This document shows, piece after piece, positions 17,632 through 28,196 of a stretch of 64,000 nucleotides of DNA. Source of the stretch: Spongiivirga citrea (GTDB lineage: Bacteria > Bacteroidota > Bacteroidia > Flavobacteriales > Flavobacteriaceae); NCBI RefSeq assembly GCF_010671565.1, contig NZ_JAABOQ010000006.1, forward strand, positions 186,001 to 250,000, read 5' to 3'. The first letter of the stretch is position 1; each line of letters begins with the position of its first letter. The translations under genes and the position numbers were made by a program. Below the pieces are notes generated by a model. It did not search any database and was not told where the DNA came from. It worked only from the letters and a program-made list of their open reading frames with translations.

Positions 17632-19098
17632 CTAAATACGCGGCAGATCCCCATCACCCTTTAAAGGCAACTCAGAACTCCCCATTAAATACGCATCTAC
17701 ATGATGTGCCGCTTGTCGTCCTTCAGAAATTGCCCAAACGATTAACGATTGTCCTCTTCGCATATCACCTGCGACAAAAATTCCAGGAACGTTGGTTTGA
17801 TAATCTTTAGCGGTTGCTTTTATGTTGGTCCGTGGATCCATTTCCAAGCCTAGCTGGTCGGATAGTGTTGATTCTGCTCCCGTAAAACCGAGTGCGAGTA
17901 ATGCTAGATCGCATTCCCACTGCTTTTCTGTATTTGGCACTTCTTTTAAAACAGGTCGCTTTCCAGCTTCTTTAATCCATTCAACCTCACATGTAATCAA
18001 TCCTTTTAAATTGCCATTGACATCACCGATAAACTCCTTAGTACTAACGGACCAAAAGCGTTCCGCTCCCTCTTTATGAGAACTACTGGTTCGCAAACGC
18101 ATTGGCCAAAATGGCCAAGGTTGATCTTCTGTTCTGTCTGTAGAAGCTTTTCCCATGATTTCAAAATTCTTAACCGATTTTGCGCCATGCCTAATTGAAG
18201 TTCCGATACAATCTGATCCTGTATCTCCACCTCCAATTACGATTACATTTTTATCTGTAGCTAGAATCTCTTCTCCTTTGAATTTTACACCATCTACACG
18301 ACGATTATTTTGAGGTAGAAAATCCATTGCCTGCACTACTCCTTTTAAATGCGAACCTTTAATAGGTAATTGTCTTTTTACTGTTGCGCCGCCGCAAAGT
18401 ACAATCGCATCAAAATCCAATTTCAATTTTTCTACTGGAACGTTTTTTCCAACATGGGCATTTGTTTCAAAAGAGATCCCTTCTTCTTTTAGAACTTCCA
18501 ATCGTCGATCGATCACGTTTTTTTCCATCTTAAAATCCGGAATACCATAACGTAACAACCCACCGATCTTTTCATCACGTTCGAAGACAGTCACTAAATG
18601 TCCCGCTCTATTTAATTGTTGTGCTGTAGCCAATCCTGCTGGACCCGAACCAATAACTGCTACCGTTTTTCCTGTTCGCTTTTCCGGTGGATTTGCAGTG
18701 ATCCATCCTTTTTTGAATGCCTTTTCGACGATATTTTTTTCAATATTCTCAATGGACACAGGATCTTCATTAATTCCTAAAACACATGCTTCCTCGCAAG
18801 GCGCAGGACATAAACGCCCCGTGAATTCAGGAAAGTTGTTCGTACTGTGTAAAATGCTAGCTGCCTTTTCCCATTTTCCGCGATATACTGCATCATTAAA
18901 ATCCGGAATTAAATTACCAAGTGGGCAACCACTATGACAAAACGGAATGCCGCAATCCATGCAGCGTGCACCTTGATCTTTTAACTTTTTATCCTTTAAT
19001 GGAACTGTGAATTCTTTATAATTTTTTACGCGTTCTTCAACGGCAACGTAGCCTTCGTCTGCTCTTTCGTATTCTAAAAACCCTGTAGTCTTTCCCAT
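17632..19098 (-). CDS. gltD: Glutamate synthase small subunit
   Basis: GltD supplies NADPH-derived electrons to the large subunit for reductive transfer of the glutamine amide to 2-oxoglutarate. The 488-residue protein has an N-terminal iron-sulfur domain with cysteines C46, C49, C54 and C58 (CMDCGIPFC) and a second set in LCPAPCEEAC. An FAD motif GSGPAGLATA near residue 149 and an NADPH motif GGGDTGSDC near residue 290 follow. The closing AISEGRQAAHHVD segment is typical. It lies 12 bp after gltB on the same strand, so the pair forms one operon. Length matches the family. Confidence 0.96.
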   Translation of the reverse strand: MGKTTGFLEYERADEGYVAVEERVKNYKEFTVPLKDKKLKDQGARCMDCGIPFCHSGCPLGNLIPDFNDAVYRGKWEKAASILHSTNNFPEFTGRLCPAPCEEACVLGINEDPVSIENIEKNIVEKAFKKGWITANPPEKRTGKTVAVIGSGPAGLATAQQLNRAGHLVTVFERDEKIGGLLRYGIPDFKMEKNVIDRRLEVLKEEGISFETNAHVGKNVPVEKLKLDFDAIVLCGGATVKRQLPIKGSHLKGVVQAMDFLPQNNRRVDGVKFKGEEILATDKNVIVIGGGDTGSDCIGTSIRHGAKSVKNFEIMGKASTDRTEDQPWPFWPMRLRTSSSHKEGAERFWSVSTKEFIGDVNGNLKGLITCEVEWIKEAGKRPVLKEVPNTEKQWECDLALLALGFTGAESTLSDQLGLEMDPRTNIKATAKDYQTNVPGIFVAGDMRRGQSLIVWAISEGRQAAHHVDAYLMGSSELPLKGDGDLPRI

Positions 19099-19110
19099 GA
19101 TCGCTATCCG

Positions 19111-22100
19111 TTATACTGTTTGTAATTTTTCTTCTTCTAATCGCTTCAAAGCTTGTCTATATTCTTCAGGGAATACCTTTACAAATTTCGGTAATACCGT
19201 TTCCCATTTCTCAAGAATACGCTGTGCAAGCGGACTCAAAGTAGCATTGTAATGATTTTCTATCAAACTTTTTAGCTCCAAAATATCCTCCTCTATTTCA
19301 ACCGGAAGCAAATTCAAGGTCTCTTTATTACACTGCTTTTCAAATTGTCCATTTTCATCGTACACATACGCGATACCACCACTCATTCCAGCACCAAAAT
19401 TTCGTCCGGTTTCTCCAAGAATGACAGCAATTCCGCCTGTCATATACTCACAACCGTGATCTCCTATTCCTTCTACAACAGCTTTAGCACCCGAGTTACG
19501 GACACAAAAACGCTCTCCTGCTTTCCCGTTTATATAGACTTCACCTCCTGTTGCACCGTACATCGCTACATTCCCGATAATCACATTATCCTCTGGAATA
19601 ATAGTCGACTCTTGAGGTACCTTTACAATCAATTTGGCTCCTGAGAGCCCCTTACCAAGATAATCGTTGGTATTTCCGTTTACGATCATTGTCAAACCGT
19701 GTGTAGCGAATGCACCAAAACTTTGTCCAGCTGACCCCGTAAAATTGAGTTTTAATGTATTTTCTGGCAAACCTTGCGCACCATATATCTTAGAGATTTC
19801 ATTACTTAAAATCGCACCAACCGCTCGGTCGGTATTTTCGATCTTAAGATCTAATGTTGTTTTTTCCTTTCGGAATAAGGCGGTATGCGCTTGTTCGATA
19901 ATATCAAAATCAATTGACTTTGATAGTTGATGATCTTGTTTTTGCGTATTGTAAATATCGACACCTTCATGAACGATTGGTTGATGAAGTATTGGTGTTA
20001 AATCGATACCAGCTGCCTTGTAGTGATCGATTGCTTTTTTACGATCTAGCTTTTGTACCTGGCCCACCATTTCATTCACAGTTCTAAATCCGAGTTTTGC
20101 CATAATTTGACGCAACTCTTCCGCAATGAAATACATATAGTTCACTACATGCTCTGGCTTCCCTTTGAACTTTTTACGCAGTTCTGGATTCTGCGTTGCG
20201 ATTCCTACCGGACAGGTATTTAAATGACATACACGCATCATAATACAACCTGAAGCTACTAGCGGTGCAGTTGCAAAACCGAATTCTTCCGCTCCTAGTA
20301 AACATGCGATCGCAACATCACGTCCTGTTTTTAATTGACCATCACACTCCAATACGATTCGACTTCGTAAGTCGTTCATTACTAAAGTTTGCTGAGCTTC
20401 CGCAATACCAAGTTCCCATGGCAATCCAGCATGTTTTAATGAGGTTAATGGTGAGGCTCCTGTACCACCATCAAAACCAGAGATTAAAACTACATCAGCT
20501 TTTGCCTTTGCGACACCAGCTGCTACCGTTCCTACTCCTACTTCACTTACCAACTTTACATTAATTCGCGCTTCGCGGTTAGCCGACTTTAAATCGAATA
20601 TAAGCTGCGATAAATCCTCAATTGAATAAATATCATGATGTGGCGGTGGCGATATTAAGCCAACATAGGGTGTTGAATTTCTTGTTTTGGCAATCTCAGG
20701 ATTCACCTTCGGTCCAGGAAGCTGACCACCTTCACCCGGCTTCGCCCCTTGTGCCATTTTAATTTGAATTTCCTGAGCATTAGTCAGGTAATTACTTGTA
20801 ACTCCAAATCGACCTGAGGCTACTTGCTTGATTGCGCTATTTCGCCAATCTCCTGTAGCATCTTTATAAAAACGCTCTTCGTTTTCCCCTCCTTCACCTG
20901 AGTTGCTTTTTCCGCCGATTCGGTTCATAGCGATAGCCAGATTCTCATGTGCTTCTTTACTGATCGAACCATATGACATTGCTCCAGTTTTAAATCGCTT
21001 AACGATCTCCGTCCAAGGCTCTACTTCTTCAATCGGAATCGGATCATAATTTGAGAATTCAAACAGACCACGAATGGTCATTAAATTCTTCGCTTGGTCA
21101 TTAACCAAGTCTGAGTATTCTTTATATGTTTTTGAATCGTTTCTTCTAACAGAATCTTGAAGTTTAGCAACTGATAATGGATTGAACATATGCTTTTCTC
21201 CATTTCTTCTCCAGCGATATTCACCTCCCATTTCAAGATCAAGACTGGCAGCCATCTCTTTTGAAACATATGCCTTTGTATGTCTTTTAGTAATCTCGCG
21301 CTCTAGCTCATACAATCCAATACCTTCAATACGTGTTGGTGTATTTGGAAAATATTTTTCAACTGTAGTTGTATTGATACCAATACATTCAAACAATTGC
21401 GAGCTACGATATGAATTCAAGGTCGAGATACCGATCTTATTCATCACCTTCAAGATGCCCTTACCAACTGCTTTGTTATAGTTTTTGATGGCTTCATTGA
21501 AAGTAACTCCTTCTAAATTCCCGTCTTCAATTTGATTGGCAATGGTTTCATTAACCATATACGGATTAATCGCACTCGCACCGTAACCAAACAATAAGGC
21601 AAAATGATGTACTTCTCTTGGCTCTGCAGATTCTATAATGATACTTAATCGAGATCGCTTTCCAATTTTTTGAAGACTACTATTAATGAATGAACAGGCT
21701 AATAATGCAGGAATCGGCGCTTTATCTTCACTAATATTTCTATCAGAAAGAATTAGAATATTAGTCCCTTCATCAATCGCTTTTGATGTTTGTTGTAATA
21801 CATCTTCTAAGGCATTTTCAATACCATTTAAGCCTTTTTCAGCATCGTATAAAATGGGAATTGACGTAACCGTAAAATCAGGGTTCTTATAACTTTTTAT
21901 CTTATCAAGATCTTCTTTAGAAATTACAGGATTCTGAATTTTAAGTTTAGTACAATGCGCCTCACTTATTTCGAATATATTAGTATCTGCCCCAAGTGTT
22001 AAACTAATATCGGTAATCAGCTCTTCTCGAATACCATCCAAAGGCGGATTGGTAACCTGAGCAAATAATTGCTTGAAGTAGTTGTAAACCAATTGAGGAC

Positions 22101-23616
22101 GTTGAGATAAGACTGCGATAGGCGTGTCTGACCCCATTGATCCGATTGGCTCCTTACCAAGCTTTGCCATAGGTAGGATTATCGTATTGATATCCTCCTG
22201 TGTGTATCCAAAAACAGTCTGGCGTTTTTCCAAAGGTGCTTCATCTAAAAATAACGGACAATCGTTGTATGGAATATCCTTTAAATGAACCAGCTTATCA
22301 TCCAGCCATTTTCTATATGGATGCTTAGAGGCAATGGTTTCTTTTATTTCTTGGTCATTTACAATGCGGCCTTCCTCCATATTTACTAAGAACATTCTTC
22401 CTGGCTCTAGACGACCGTGACTTGCCACATTATCAGGTGCAATATCAACTACACCAGTCTCTGACGACATGATTACATAACCGTCTTTAGTGACGCTATA
22501 TCGAGATGGTCGCAACCCATTTCGGTCCAAGACAGCACCAATATAGTTACCGTCTGTAAATGGTATTGAGGCTGGACCATCCCAAGGCTCCATTCCGCAA
22601 GAATTGTATTCGTAAAATGCCTTTTTAGCTTCAGACATATCCGGATTTTTCTCCCAAGCTTCTGGAACTAGCATCATCATTACTTCGGGTAATGAACGTC
22701 CTGTCATCAGAAGCAATTCGACTACCATATCCATCGATGCCGAATCCGATTTTTTTGGTAGTACTACCGGCAATATTTTTTTAATATCAGCACCAAACCA
22801 TTCGCTTTCCAGCAACTCTTCTCTTGAGCGCATTCTGGTTACATTACCACGTAGGGTGTTGATTTCACCATTGTGACACATATATCGGAATGGCTGCGCC
22901 AAATCCCATGTCGGGAAGGTATTGGTTGAGAAACGCTGGTGTACCAAAGCTAATCGGGTAACCACTCTCGGATCTAAAAGATCACTATAATATAATTTGA
23001 TATCCTCAGGCAACAACAGGCCTTTAAATATTAGTGTTTTAGTTGAAAGGCTTGGTAGGTAAAAGAAATCTGCTTCAGACAATTTAGAACCATATACTTC
23101 GTGCTCAGTCAACTTTCGAGCGATGAACAATTTAAGGTTAAATTGAAAAATGTCTTGATCCTTATTCTCTTTACCAATAAAAATTTGTTTGATAAAGGGT
23201 TCTGTACTCGCAGCAATTGCACCAATATGAGCTGGTTTTACAGGAACATCTCTCCAGCCAATTAATTTTAAACCTTGATTGGCAATGTGCTTTTCAAAAA
23301 CCTCGATACAATAATTGCGTTGATTCTCTTTCTTAGGAAGAAATACATTACTAACAGCATACTGTCCAGCTTTCGGCAATTTAAAATCACATTCATCTAC
23401 AAAAAACTCATGTGGAATATCAATTAAAATTCCAGCACCATCACCGGTCTTCCCATCAGCACTTACAGCACCACGATGCTCTAGTTTTTCGAGAATCTCT
23501 AAAGCCTTGTGAATAATGTCATTTGACTTTTTCCCTTCGAGGCTACAAATAAATCCTGCTCCGCAATTATCATGTTCAAATTCGGGTAAGTATAGACCTT
23601 GTTTTTCCAGCTTCAT
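19111..23616 (-). CDS. gltB: Glutamate synthase large subunit
   Basis: GltB makes two glutamates from glutamine and 2-oxoglutarate in ammonia assimilation. The 1501-residue protein starts with a short propeptide; the amidotransferase nucleophile would be C18 (NCGAGF) after cleavage. Domains in order are class-II glutamine amidotransferase (18 to about 430), a central domain, the FMN-binding synthase domain (about 830-1200, with [12 protein letters not shown] and [15 protein letters not shown]), the 3Fe-4S cysteines in [11 protein letters not shown], and the C-terminal GXGXG beta-helix domain. It forms an operon with gltD. Confidence 0.97.
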   Translation of the reverse strand: MKLEKQGLYLPEFEHDNCGAGFICSLEGKKSNDIIHKALEILEKLEHRGAVSADGKTGDGAGILIDIPHEFFVDECDFKLPKAGQYAVSNVFLPKKENQRNYCIEVFEKHIANQGLKLIGWRDVPVKPAHIGAIAASTEPFIKQIFIGKENKDQDIFQFNLKLFIARKLTEHEVYGSKLSEADFFYLPSLSTKTLIFKGLLLPEDIKLYYSDLLDPRVVTRLALVHQRFSTNTFPTWDLAQPFRYMCHNGEINTLRGNVTRMRSREELLESEWFGADIKKILPVVLPKKSDSASMDMVVELLLMTGRSLPEVMMMLVPEAWEKNPDMSEAKKAFYEYNSCGMEPWDGPASIPFTDGNYIGAVLDRNGLRPSRYSVTKDGYVIMSSETGVVDIAPDNVASHGRLEPGRMFLVNMEEGRIVNDQEIKETIASKHPYRKWLDDKLVHLKDIPYNDCPLFLDEAPLEKRQTVFGYTQEDINTIILPMAKLGKEPIGSMGSDTPIAVLSQRPQLVYNYFKQLFAQVTNPPLDGIREELITDISLTLGADTNIFEISEAHCTKLKIQNPVISKEDLDKIKSYKNPDFTVTSIPILYDAEKGLNGIENALEDVLQQTSKAIDEGTNILILSDRNISEDKAPIPALLACSFINSSLQKIGKRSRLSIIIESAEPREVHHFALLFGYGASAINPYMVNETIANQIEDGNLEGVTFNEAIKNYNKAVGKGILKVMNKIGISTLNSYRSSQLFECIGINTTTVEKYFPNTPTRIEGIGLYELEREITKRHTKAYVSKEMAASLDLEMGGEYRWRRNGEKHMFNPLSVAKLQDSVRRNDSKTYKEYSDLVNDQAKNLMTIRGLFEFSNYDPIPIEEVEPWTEIVKRFKTGAMSYGSISKEAHENLAIAMNRIGGKSNSGEGGENEERFYKDATGDWRNSAIKQVASGRFGVTSNYLTNAQEIQIKMAQGAKPGEGGQLPGPKVNPEIAKTRNSTPYVGLISPPPHHDIYSIEDLSQLIFDLKSANREARINVKLVSEVGVGTVAAGVAKAKADVVLISGFDGGTGASPLTSLKHAGLPWELGIAEAQQTLVMNDLRSRIVLECDGQLKTGRDVAIACLLGAEEFGFATAPLVASGCIMMRVCHLNTCPVGIATQNPELRKKFKGKPEHVVNYMYFIAEELRQIMAKLGFRTVNEMVGQVQKLDRKKAIDHYKAAGIDLTPILHQPIVHEGVDIYNTQKQDHQLSKSIDFDIIEQAHTALFRKEKTTLDLKIENTDRAVGAILSNEISKIYGAQGLPENTLKLNFTGSAGQSFGAFATHGLTMIVNGNTNDYLGKGLSGAKLIVKVPQESTIIPEDNVIIGNVAMYGATGGEVYINGKAGERFCVRNSGAKAVVEGIGDHGCEYMTGGIAVILGETGRNFGAGMSGGIAYVYDENGQFEKQCNKETLNLLPVEIEEDILELKSLIENHYNATLSPLAQRILEKWETVLPKFVKVFPEEYRQALKRLEEEKLQTV

Positions 23617-23839
23617 AATTGACTATTTTAACCGAAAATAAAGGTTTTGCTAAATTTATTACACCGTTTTTACTGATTGTTTAGCAAAAATGCAGACATA
23701 CTAAATTATGTGTGATAAAAATGTAATATCGATATTTTGACGGGGGTCTAATTTTCAATTTGATAATGGAAAAAACGGAGAAATTGCCATTTCCCAGGAG
23801 TCAATACAATATCGCTAATCAAGATTTCAAGATACTACT

Positions 23840-25390
23840 TCACAACTTGCGCAACTCTTTCTTCAAAATTTTCCCGGTCGCACTCATTGGCAATGTATTG
23901 GTAATTTCGATATACCTTGGATATTTGTATGCCGCAATATGGTCTTTTGTCCATGACGTCAATTCCTCTTGAGAGGCATTTACTCCTTCATTTAAAACCA
24001 CATACGCTTTTATTTCTTCTCCCATTTTTTCATCGGGAACTCCAATTACGGCGACCATTGAAACGGCCTCATGCTTCATCATCACTTCTTCAACCTCTCG
24101 AGGATAAACATTAAGTCCACCACGGATAATCATATCCTTGGTTCGATCGACGATAAAGAAGAAACCATCTTCGTCTTTAACTGCAATATCACCTGAATGT
24201 AGCCAGCCATTTCTGATTGCTTTTTTAGAGGCATCTGGGTTGTTGTAGTAGGATTTCATCACATTATGTCCTTTGTAAACAAGTTGCCCTTTTTCTCCTG
24301 TCGTCACTTCATTTCCTTCTTCGTCAATAATCTTGATTTTTACTCCCCAAACAGGCGTGCCAATCGATCCTGGCTTGCGCCCTACCTCTAATTGATTAAA
24401 TGAAACTACTGGAGATCCTTCTGACATACCATAACCTTCTAAAATTGCAACATCAAAATGGGACTCAAATTTTTCTAGAACTGCTACTGGTAATGACGCT
24501 CCCCCAGAAACACACATCCTTAGGTTCTCTTTTATGCTTTTTAAGTCTGTTTTATTAATATCTAAATAACTATTTAAACCCCAATACATGGTGGGAACTC
24601 CAGCAAAAAAGGTGATTTTATGTTGTTCACAAAGATCTAAGACCGTTTTCGCATCAAAACGTGGAAGCAATACTGCGGTAACTCCTCTATATAAACTTAC
24701 ATTCATTTGAACAGTCATAGCAAATATGTGAAATAGAGGTAAAACAATAAGCATCTTATCCGCTGGACTTGCGCTAAACAAATCAGCACATAGAATGGTG
24801 TTTTGTAGTAGGTTGGAATGCGTTAATTCAGCGCCTTTAGGTTTACCAGTTGTCCCCGAGGTATAGACAATTACAGCAGTGTCGTTTGCTTTTGTTTCTA
24901 CTGTGTCAAAAATTGGACTTTGGCCATTAATTAACGAGCCAAATGTTTCAGTACCATCAATAGCTGAAGGCGTTTCGGGTTTTGGCATGATTGTAAAAAA
25001 ATGTGCGCATGGTTTTGCCTTATTAAAGCCGGCATAACCCATTGAGGCCATAGGAAGATCATTATTCCCCAAAAAACAGAAATACGCTTTTGCATTGCTA
25101 TTTTCAAGATGATATTGAATTTCATCTTCCTTCAACAATACACTCAGTGGAACCACCACAGCACCGACTTTTAAAATACCATTATAAATTATAGGAAAAT
25201 AAGGTAAATTAAAACAGCTTAACGCCACTTTATCACCGGGCTTAATCCCTTTACTAACCAACCCATTTGCCACTTGATTTGCCAGGGCGTTTACCTGCAC
25301 AAAACTCAAGCTTGTATCCATAAAAGTATAGGCGGTTTTATCTTTGAACTTAAGCGCACTTTCCTCTAGTAACACGGATAGATTTAGCAT
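23840..25390 (-). CDS. Long-chain fatty acid-CoA ligase (AMP-dependent acyl-CoA synthetase)
   Basis: The 516-residue enzyme activates a carboxylic acid, probably a fatty acid, to its CoA thioester through an acyl-AMP. Seen are the P-loop YTSGTTGKPKGA (about residues 170-181), the GYGMSEGSP motif, the SGDIAVKDEDGFFFIVDRTKD hinge region (19 of these residues form the usual signature) and the C-terminal PMSATGKILKKELR with the adenylation lysine. It has no signal peptide. A terminator separates it from the acyl-CoA dehydrogenase upstream, although both point to fatty-acid or branched-chain acid degradation. The exact chain length cannot be read from the sequence. Confidence 0.9.
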   Translation of the reverse strand: MLNLSVLLEESALKFKDKTAYTFMDTSLSFVQVNALANQVANGLVSKGIKPGDKVALSCFNLPYFPIIYNGILKVGAVVVPLSVLLKEDEIQYHLENSNAKAYFCFLGNNDLPMASMGYAGFNKAKPCAHFFTIMPKPETPSAIDGTETFGSLINGQSPIFDTVETKANDTAVIVYTSGTTGKPKGAELTHSNLLQNTILCADLFSASPADKMLIVLPLFHIFAMTVQMNVSLYRGVTAVLLPRFDAKTVLDLCEQHKITFFAGVPTMYWGLNSYLDINKTDLKSIKENLRMCVSGGASLPVAVLEKFESHFDVAILEGYGMSEGSPVVSFNQLEVGRKPGSIGTPVWGVKIKIIDEEGNEVTTGEKGQLVYKGHNVMKSYYNNPDASKKAIRNGWLHSGDIAVKDEDGFFFIVDRTKDMIIRGGLNVYPREVEEVMMKHEAVSMVAVIGVPDEKMGEEIKAYVVLNEGVNASQEELTSWTKDHIAAYKYPRYIEITNTLPMSATGKILKKELRKL

Positions 25391-25456
25391 ATGATTTTAA
25401 CCATTTCAATTAGATAATTATTCTATTCTGTAAGGTATCAAATTCTTTTTTAAATG

Positions 25457-25484
25457 AAAAAACCCAGCTCGAGGGCCGGGTCTT
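25457..25484 (-). terminator. Terminator after the acyl-CoA dehydrogenase gene
   Basis: A GC-rich 7-bp stem (25462-25468 with 25475-25481) has a 6-nt loop. On the minus strand it is followed by six T (complement of 25457-25462). It lies 21 bp past the dehydrogenase stop and before the ligase start. Confidence 0.75.
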
Positions 25485-25504
25485 TTATTAATACGTAATG
25501 ATAT

Positions 25505-26647
25505 TTAATCTTTCAATATCGCTCTTGAAATCACAATCTTCTGAATTTCAGAAGTTCCTTCATATATCTGTGTAATCTTCGCATCTCGCATTAGGCGTTC
25601 AACGTGATATTCTTTCACAAATCCGTTTCCTCCATGTACTTGAACTGCTTCAACAGTAACATCCATAGCGACTTGTGAGGCATATAATTTTGCCATGGCT
25701 CCAGATAAATCATAGTTTTCGTGATTATCCTTATCGCGAGCAGCTCGGTATACCAACATTCTTGCTGCTTCAATACTAGTGTGCATATCTGCTAACTTAA
25801 AAGCGATGGCCTGGTGGTTCATTATTTCAGTCCCAAAAGCCTTACGCTCTTTTGAATATTTTTTCGCTAACTCGTACGCACCAGCTGCTATACCTAACGC
25901 CTGTGCTGCTATACCAATACGTCCACCTGCTAAGGTTTTCATTGCAAATTTAAATCCGAAACCATCTTCACCGATGCGGTTTTCTTTTGGCACTTTTACA
26001 TCATTAAAAATAAGGGAGTGTGTATCACTCCCGCGAATTCCTAATTTATCTTCTTTAGGTCCGATCTCAAAACCTTCCCATCCTTTTTCAACAATAAAAG
26101 CGTTGATTCCTTTATGTTTTTTCTCTCTATCTGTCTGAGCAATTACCAAATAAAAGTCGGAAGTCCCCCCATTGGTAATCCAGTTTTTGGTGCCATTAAT
26201 TACATAGTGATCACCTTTATCGATGGCAGTTGTGCGTTGCGAAGTTGCATCACTTCCCGCTTCCGGTTCTGATAAGCAAAATGCACCTATAGACTCTCCA
26301 GTCGTTAATTTAGAAAGGTATTTTTCTTTTTGCTCTGGCGTTCCGTAGGTATCAAGACCCCAGCATACCAATGAATTATTTACAGACATTACTACAGAAG
26401 CTGACGCATCAATTTTTGAGATCTCCTCCATAGCCAGCACATAAGACAAGGTATCCATACCGCCGCCGCCATATTCAGGTGATGCCATCATCCCTAAAAA
26501 CCCAAGCTCACCCATCTTTTTAACTTCTTCTTTTGGGAAGCGTTGCTCGTTATCTCTTTCGATAACGCCTTCCAATAATTCAGCTTTGGCAAAATCGCGA
26601 GCTGCGTCGCGTATCATTAAGTGTTCTTCTGATAAATTAAAATCCAT
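25505..26647 (-). CDS. Acyl-CoA dehydrogenase
   Basis: The 380-residue flavoenzyme introduces the alpha-beta double bond in acyl-CoA and passes electrons to electron-transfer flavoprotein. The sequence has the FAD and substrate motif FCLSEPEAGSDA (about residues 137-148), WITNGG, the QALGIAAGAYE helix, the VHGGNGF segment, and the catalytic glutamate E363 in QIYEGTSEIQ. It most resembles the short-chain or branched-chain group, but substrate length is not certain from sequence. It has a well-formed promoter and its own terminator, so it is a single-gene unit. Confidence 0.93.
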   Translation of the reverse strand: MDFNLSEEHLMIRDAARDFAKAELLEGVIERDNEQRFPKEEVKKMGELGFLGMMASPEYGGGGMDTLSYVLAMEEISKIDASASVVMSVNNSLVCWGLDTYGTPEQKEKYLSKLTTGESIGAFCLSEPEAGSDATSQRTTAIDKGDHYVINGTKNWITNGGTSDFYLVIAQTDREKKHKGINAFIVEKGWEGFEIGPKEDKLGIRGSDTHSLIFNDVKVPKENRIGEDGFGFKFAMKTLAGGRIGIAAQALGIAAGAYELAKKYSKERKAFGTEIMNHQAIAFKLADMHTSIEAARMLVYRAARDKDNHENYDLSGAMAKLYASQVAMDVTVEAVQVHGGNGFVKEYHVERLMRDAKITQIYEGTSEIQKIVISRAILKD

Positions 26648-26683
26648 TTAAACCCTTGTTTTATGTGTTTCAAAAAAGTTGCG

Positions 26684-26713
26684 CAAAGATACCTTTTAAA
26701 ATGCAAAATTCAA
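26684..26713 (-). promoter_or_regulatory. Promoter of the acyl-CoA dehydrogenase gene
   Basis: On the minus strand TTG (26713-26711) is followed after exactly 19 nt by TATCTTTG (26691-26684) and then C. Both boxes match the Bacteroidota consensus TTG-N19-21-TAnnTTTG. The -7 box ends 36 nt before the ATG. Confidence 0.7.
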
Positions 26714-26819
26714 TTTTTAAATCTCATTTTTAAAAGTGTTTTTTGTTTAACGAAAACGTTAAAACACTGGTAACTTCATGATTCTTAAAAAAGCATCTTA
26801 ACCACGCTTTATAGTTTTA

Positions 26820-26827
26820 TATATTTG
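26820..26827 (+). promoter_or_regulatory. -7 box of the dehydrogenase-nhaB operon
   Basis: TATATTTG followed by C is a perfect -7 match. It lies 118 nt before the ATG at 26946, so the transcript would have an unusually long leader of about 110 nt that contains a mini-ORF and a small hairpin. No clear -33 TTG is seen. Confidence 0.5.
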
Positions 26828-26857
26828 CACAATTCTTCATTAAATAATTTGAAAATT

Positions 26858-26890
26858 ATGGATCAGCTTTAACCCCGCTTGGGGATTTCA
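26858..26890 (+). promoter_or_regulatory. Leader mini-ORF followed by a hairpin
   Basis: An ATG at 26858 opens a four-codon frame (MDQL, stop TAA at 26870-26872). It is followed at once by cccc-gctt-gggg (26873-26884) and a weak T tract. The arrangement resembles a short leader before a terminator-like hairpin, but the stem is only 4 bp. Function is speculative. Confidence 0.25.
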
Positions 26891-26945
26891 TTAAACACTT
26901 TATAGTTTCTACTTTTCTATTTATTCAAATTACAATTCATTAATA

Positions 26946-28172
26946 ATGAAAGAACTTTTACAAAAATTCGAAGATAAATCACCTGAGATTGTTTTCCATT
27001 GGAATGACGCTGAAACTGAAGCCGAAGGATGGACCGTTATTAACTCATTACGAGGCGGTGCAGCAGGTGGCGGAACAAGAATGCGTGTTGGCCTAGACAA
27101 AAACGAAGTACTATCACTTGCTAAGACCATGGAAGTGAAATTTACGGTTTCTGGTCCGGCAATCGGCGGAGCAAAATCGGGAATCAACTTCGACCCATCC
27201 GATTCAAGAAAAGAAGGCGTTTTAAAACGGTGGTATAAAGCGGTTTCCCCTTTATTAAAAAGCTACTATGGTACTGGTGGTGATCTAAATGTTGATGAGA
27301 TACATGAAGTAATTCCTATTACAGAGGCATCAGGAGTATGGCACCCTCAAGAAGGAGTTTTTAATGGCCACTTTCAACCATCTGAAGCGGATAAAATAAA
27401 CCGCATAGGCCAACTAAGACAGGGAGTGATAAAAGTGATTGAAAATCCGACTTTCTCACCAGATGTTGATAAAAAGTATACGGTTGCAGATATGATCACT
27501 GGTTATGGTGTCGCAGTGGCCGCAAAAAACTACTACGACATTTATGGTGGCTCTATTGAAGGTAAAAAAGCTATAGTACAAGGTTTCGGGAATGTAGGAT
27601 CAGCCGCTGCATTTTATTTAGCGCAGATGGGTGCTAAAGTTGTTGGAATTATTGACCGAGTTGGTGGTGTGATTAAGGAAGATGGATTTTCTTTTGAGGA
27701 AATTACCGAGTTATTTCTAAATAAAGATGGTAACACGCTTGTAGCTGATAACATGATTCCTTTTAACGAGATGAATGATCGTATTTGGAGGCTACAAACT
27801 GAAATATTTGCTCCTTGTGCTGCATCGAGGCTGATTACTAAAGATCAGATTTCTCAAATGATCGACTCTGGCTTAGAAGTTATTTCATGCGGAGCCAATG
27901 TTCCTTTTGCAGATAAGGAGATCTTCTTTGGACCTATAATGGAATACACAGATGAGCGAGTAAGTCTTATTCCTGATTTCATTTCCAATTGTGGAATGGC
28001 AAGAGTTTTTGCTTATTTCATGGAAAGAAAAGTGCAAATGACTGATGAAGCCATATTTAATGATACTCAACATATTATAAAACAGGCCATTCAAAATATC
28101 TTCGATAACAATAACTCGAAAACAAATATCAGCAGCACAGCTTTCGAAATTGCATTAAAACAACTAATTTAG
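26946..28172 (+). CDS. Glu/Leu/Phe/Val family amino-acid dehydrogenase
   Basis: The 408-residue enzyme would deaminate an amino acid oxidatively to a 2-oxo acid with NAD(P)+. It has the N-terminal dimerisation and substrate domain with the GGAAGGGTRMR segment (about residues 37-46) and the lysine-containing GGAKSGI (K77). The Rossmann domain carries VQGFGNVGSAAA near residue 208, and the PCAASRLIT and CGANVPF motifs follow. Its sequence is closer to leucine/valine-type than to classical hexameric glutamate dehydrogenases, but the substrate cannot be fixed by eye. It is followed after 24 bp by nhaB. Confidence 0.9.
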   Translation: MKELLQKFEDKSPEIVFHWNDAETEAEGWTVINSLRGGAAGGGTRMRVGLDKNEVLSLAKTMEVKFTVSGPAIGGAKSGINFDPSDSRKEGVLKRWYKAVSPLLKSYYGTGGDLNVDEIHEVIPITEASGVWHPQEGVFNGHFQPSEADKINRIGQLRQGVIKVIENPTFSPDVDKKYTVADMITGYGVAVAAKNYYDIYGGSIEGKKAIVQGFGNVGSAAAFYLAQMGAKVVGIIDRVGGVIKEDGFSFEEITELFLNKDGNTLVADNMIPFNEMNDRIWRLQTEIFAPCAASRLITKDQISQMIDSGLEVISCGANVPFADKEIFFGPIMEYTDERVSLIPDFISNCGMARVFAYFMERKVQMTDEAIFNDTQHIIKQAIQNIFDNNNSKTNISSTAFEIALKQLI

Positions 28173-28196
28173 ATTTTCAAAAAAAACCAACTAACT

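Noticed and set aside
20265-20564. Plus-strand open frame inside gltB
   Set aside because: A low-complexity Leu/His/Gln-rich translation opposite a well-defined gltB region; no start context or homology.
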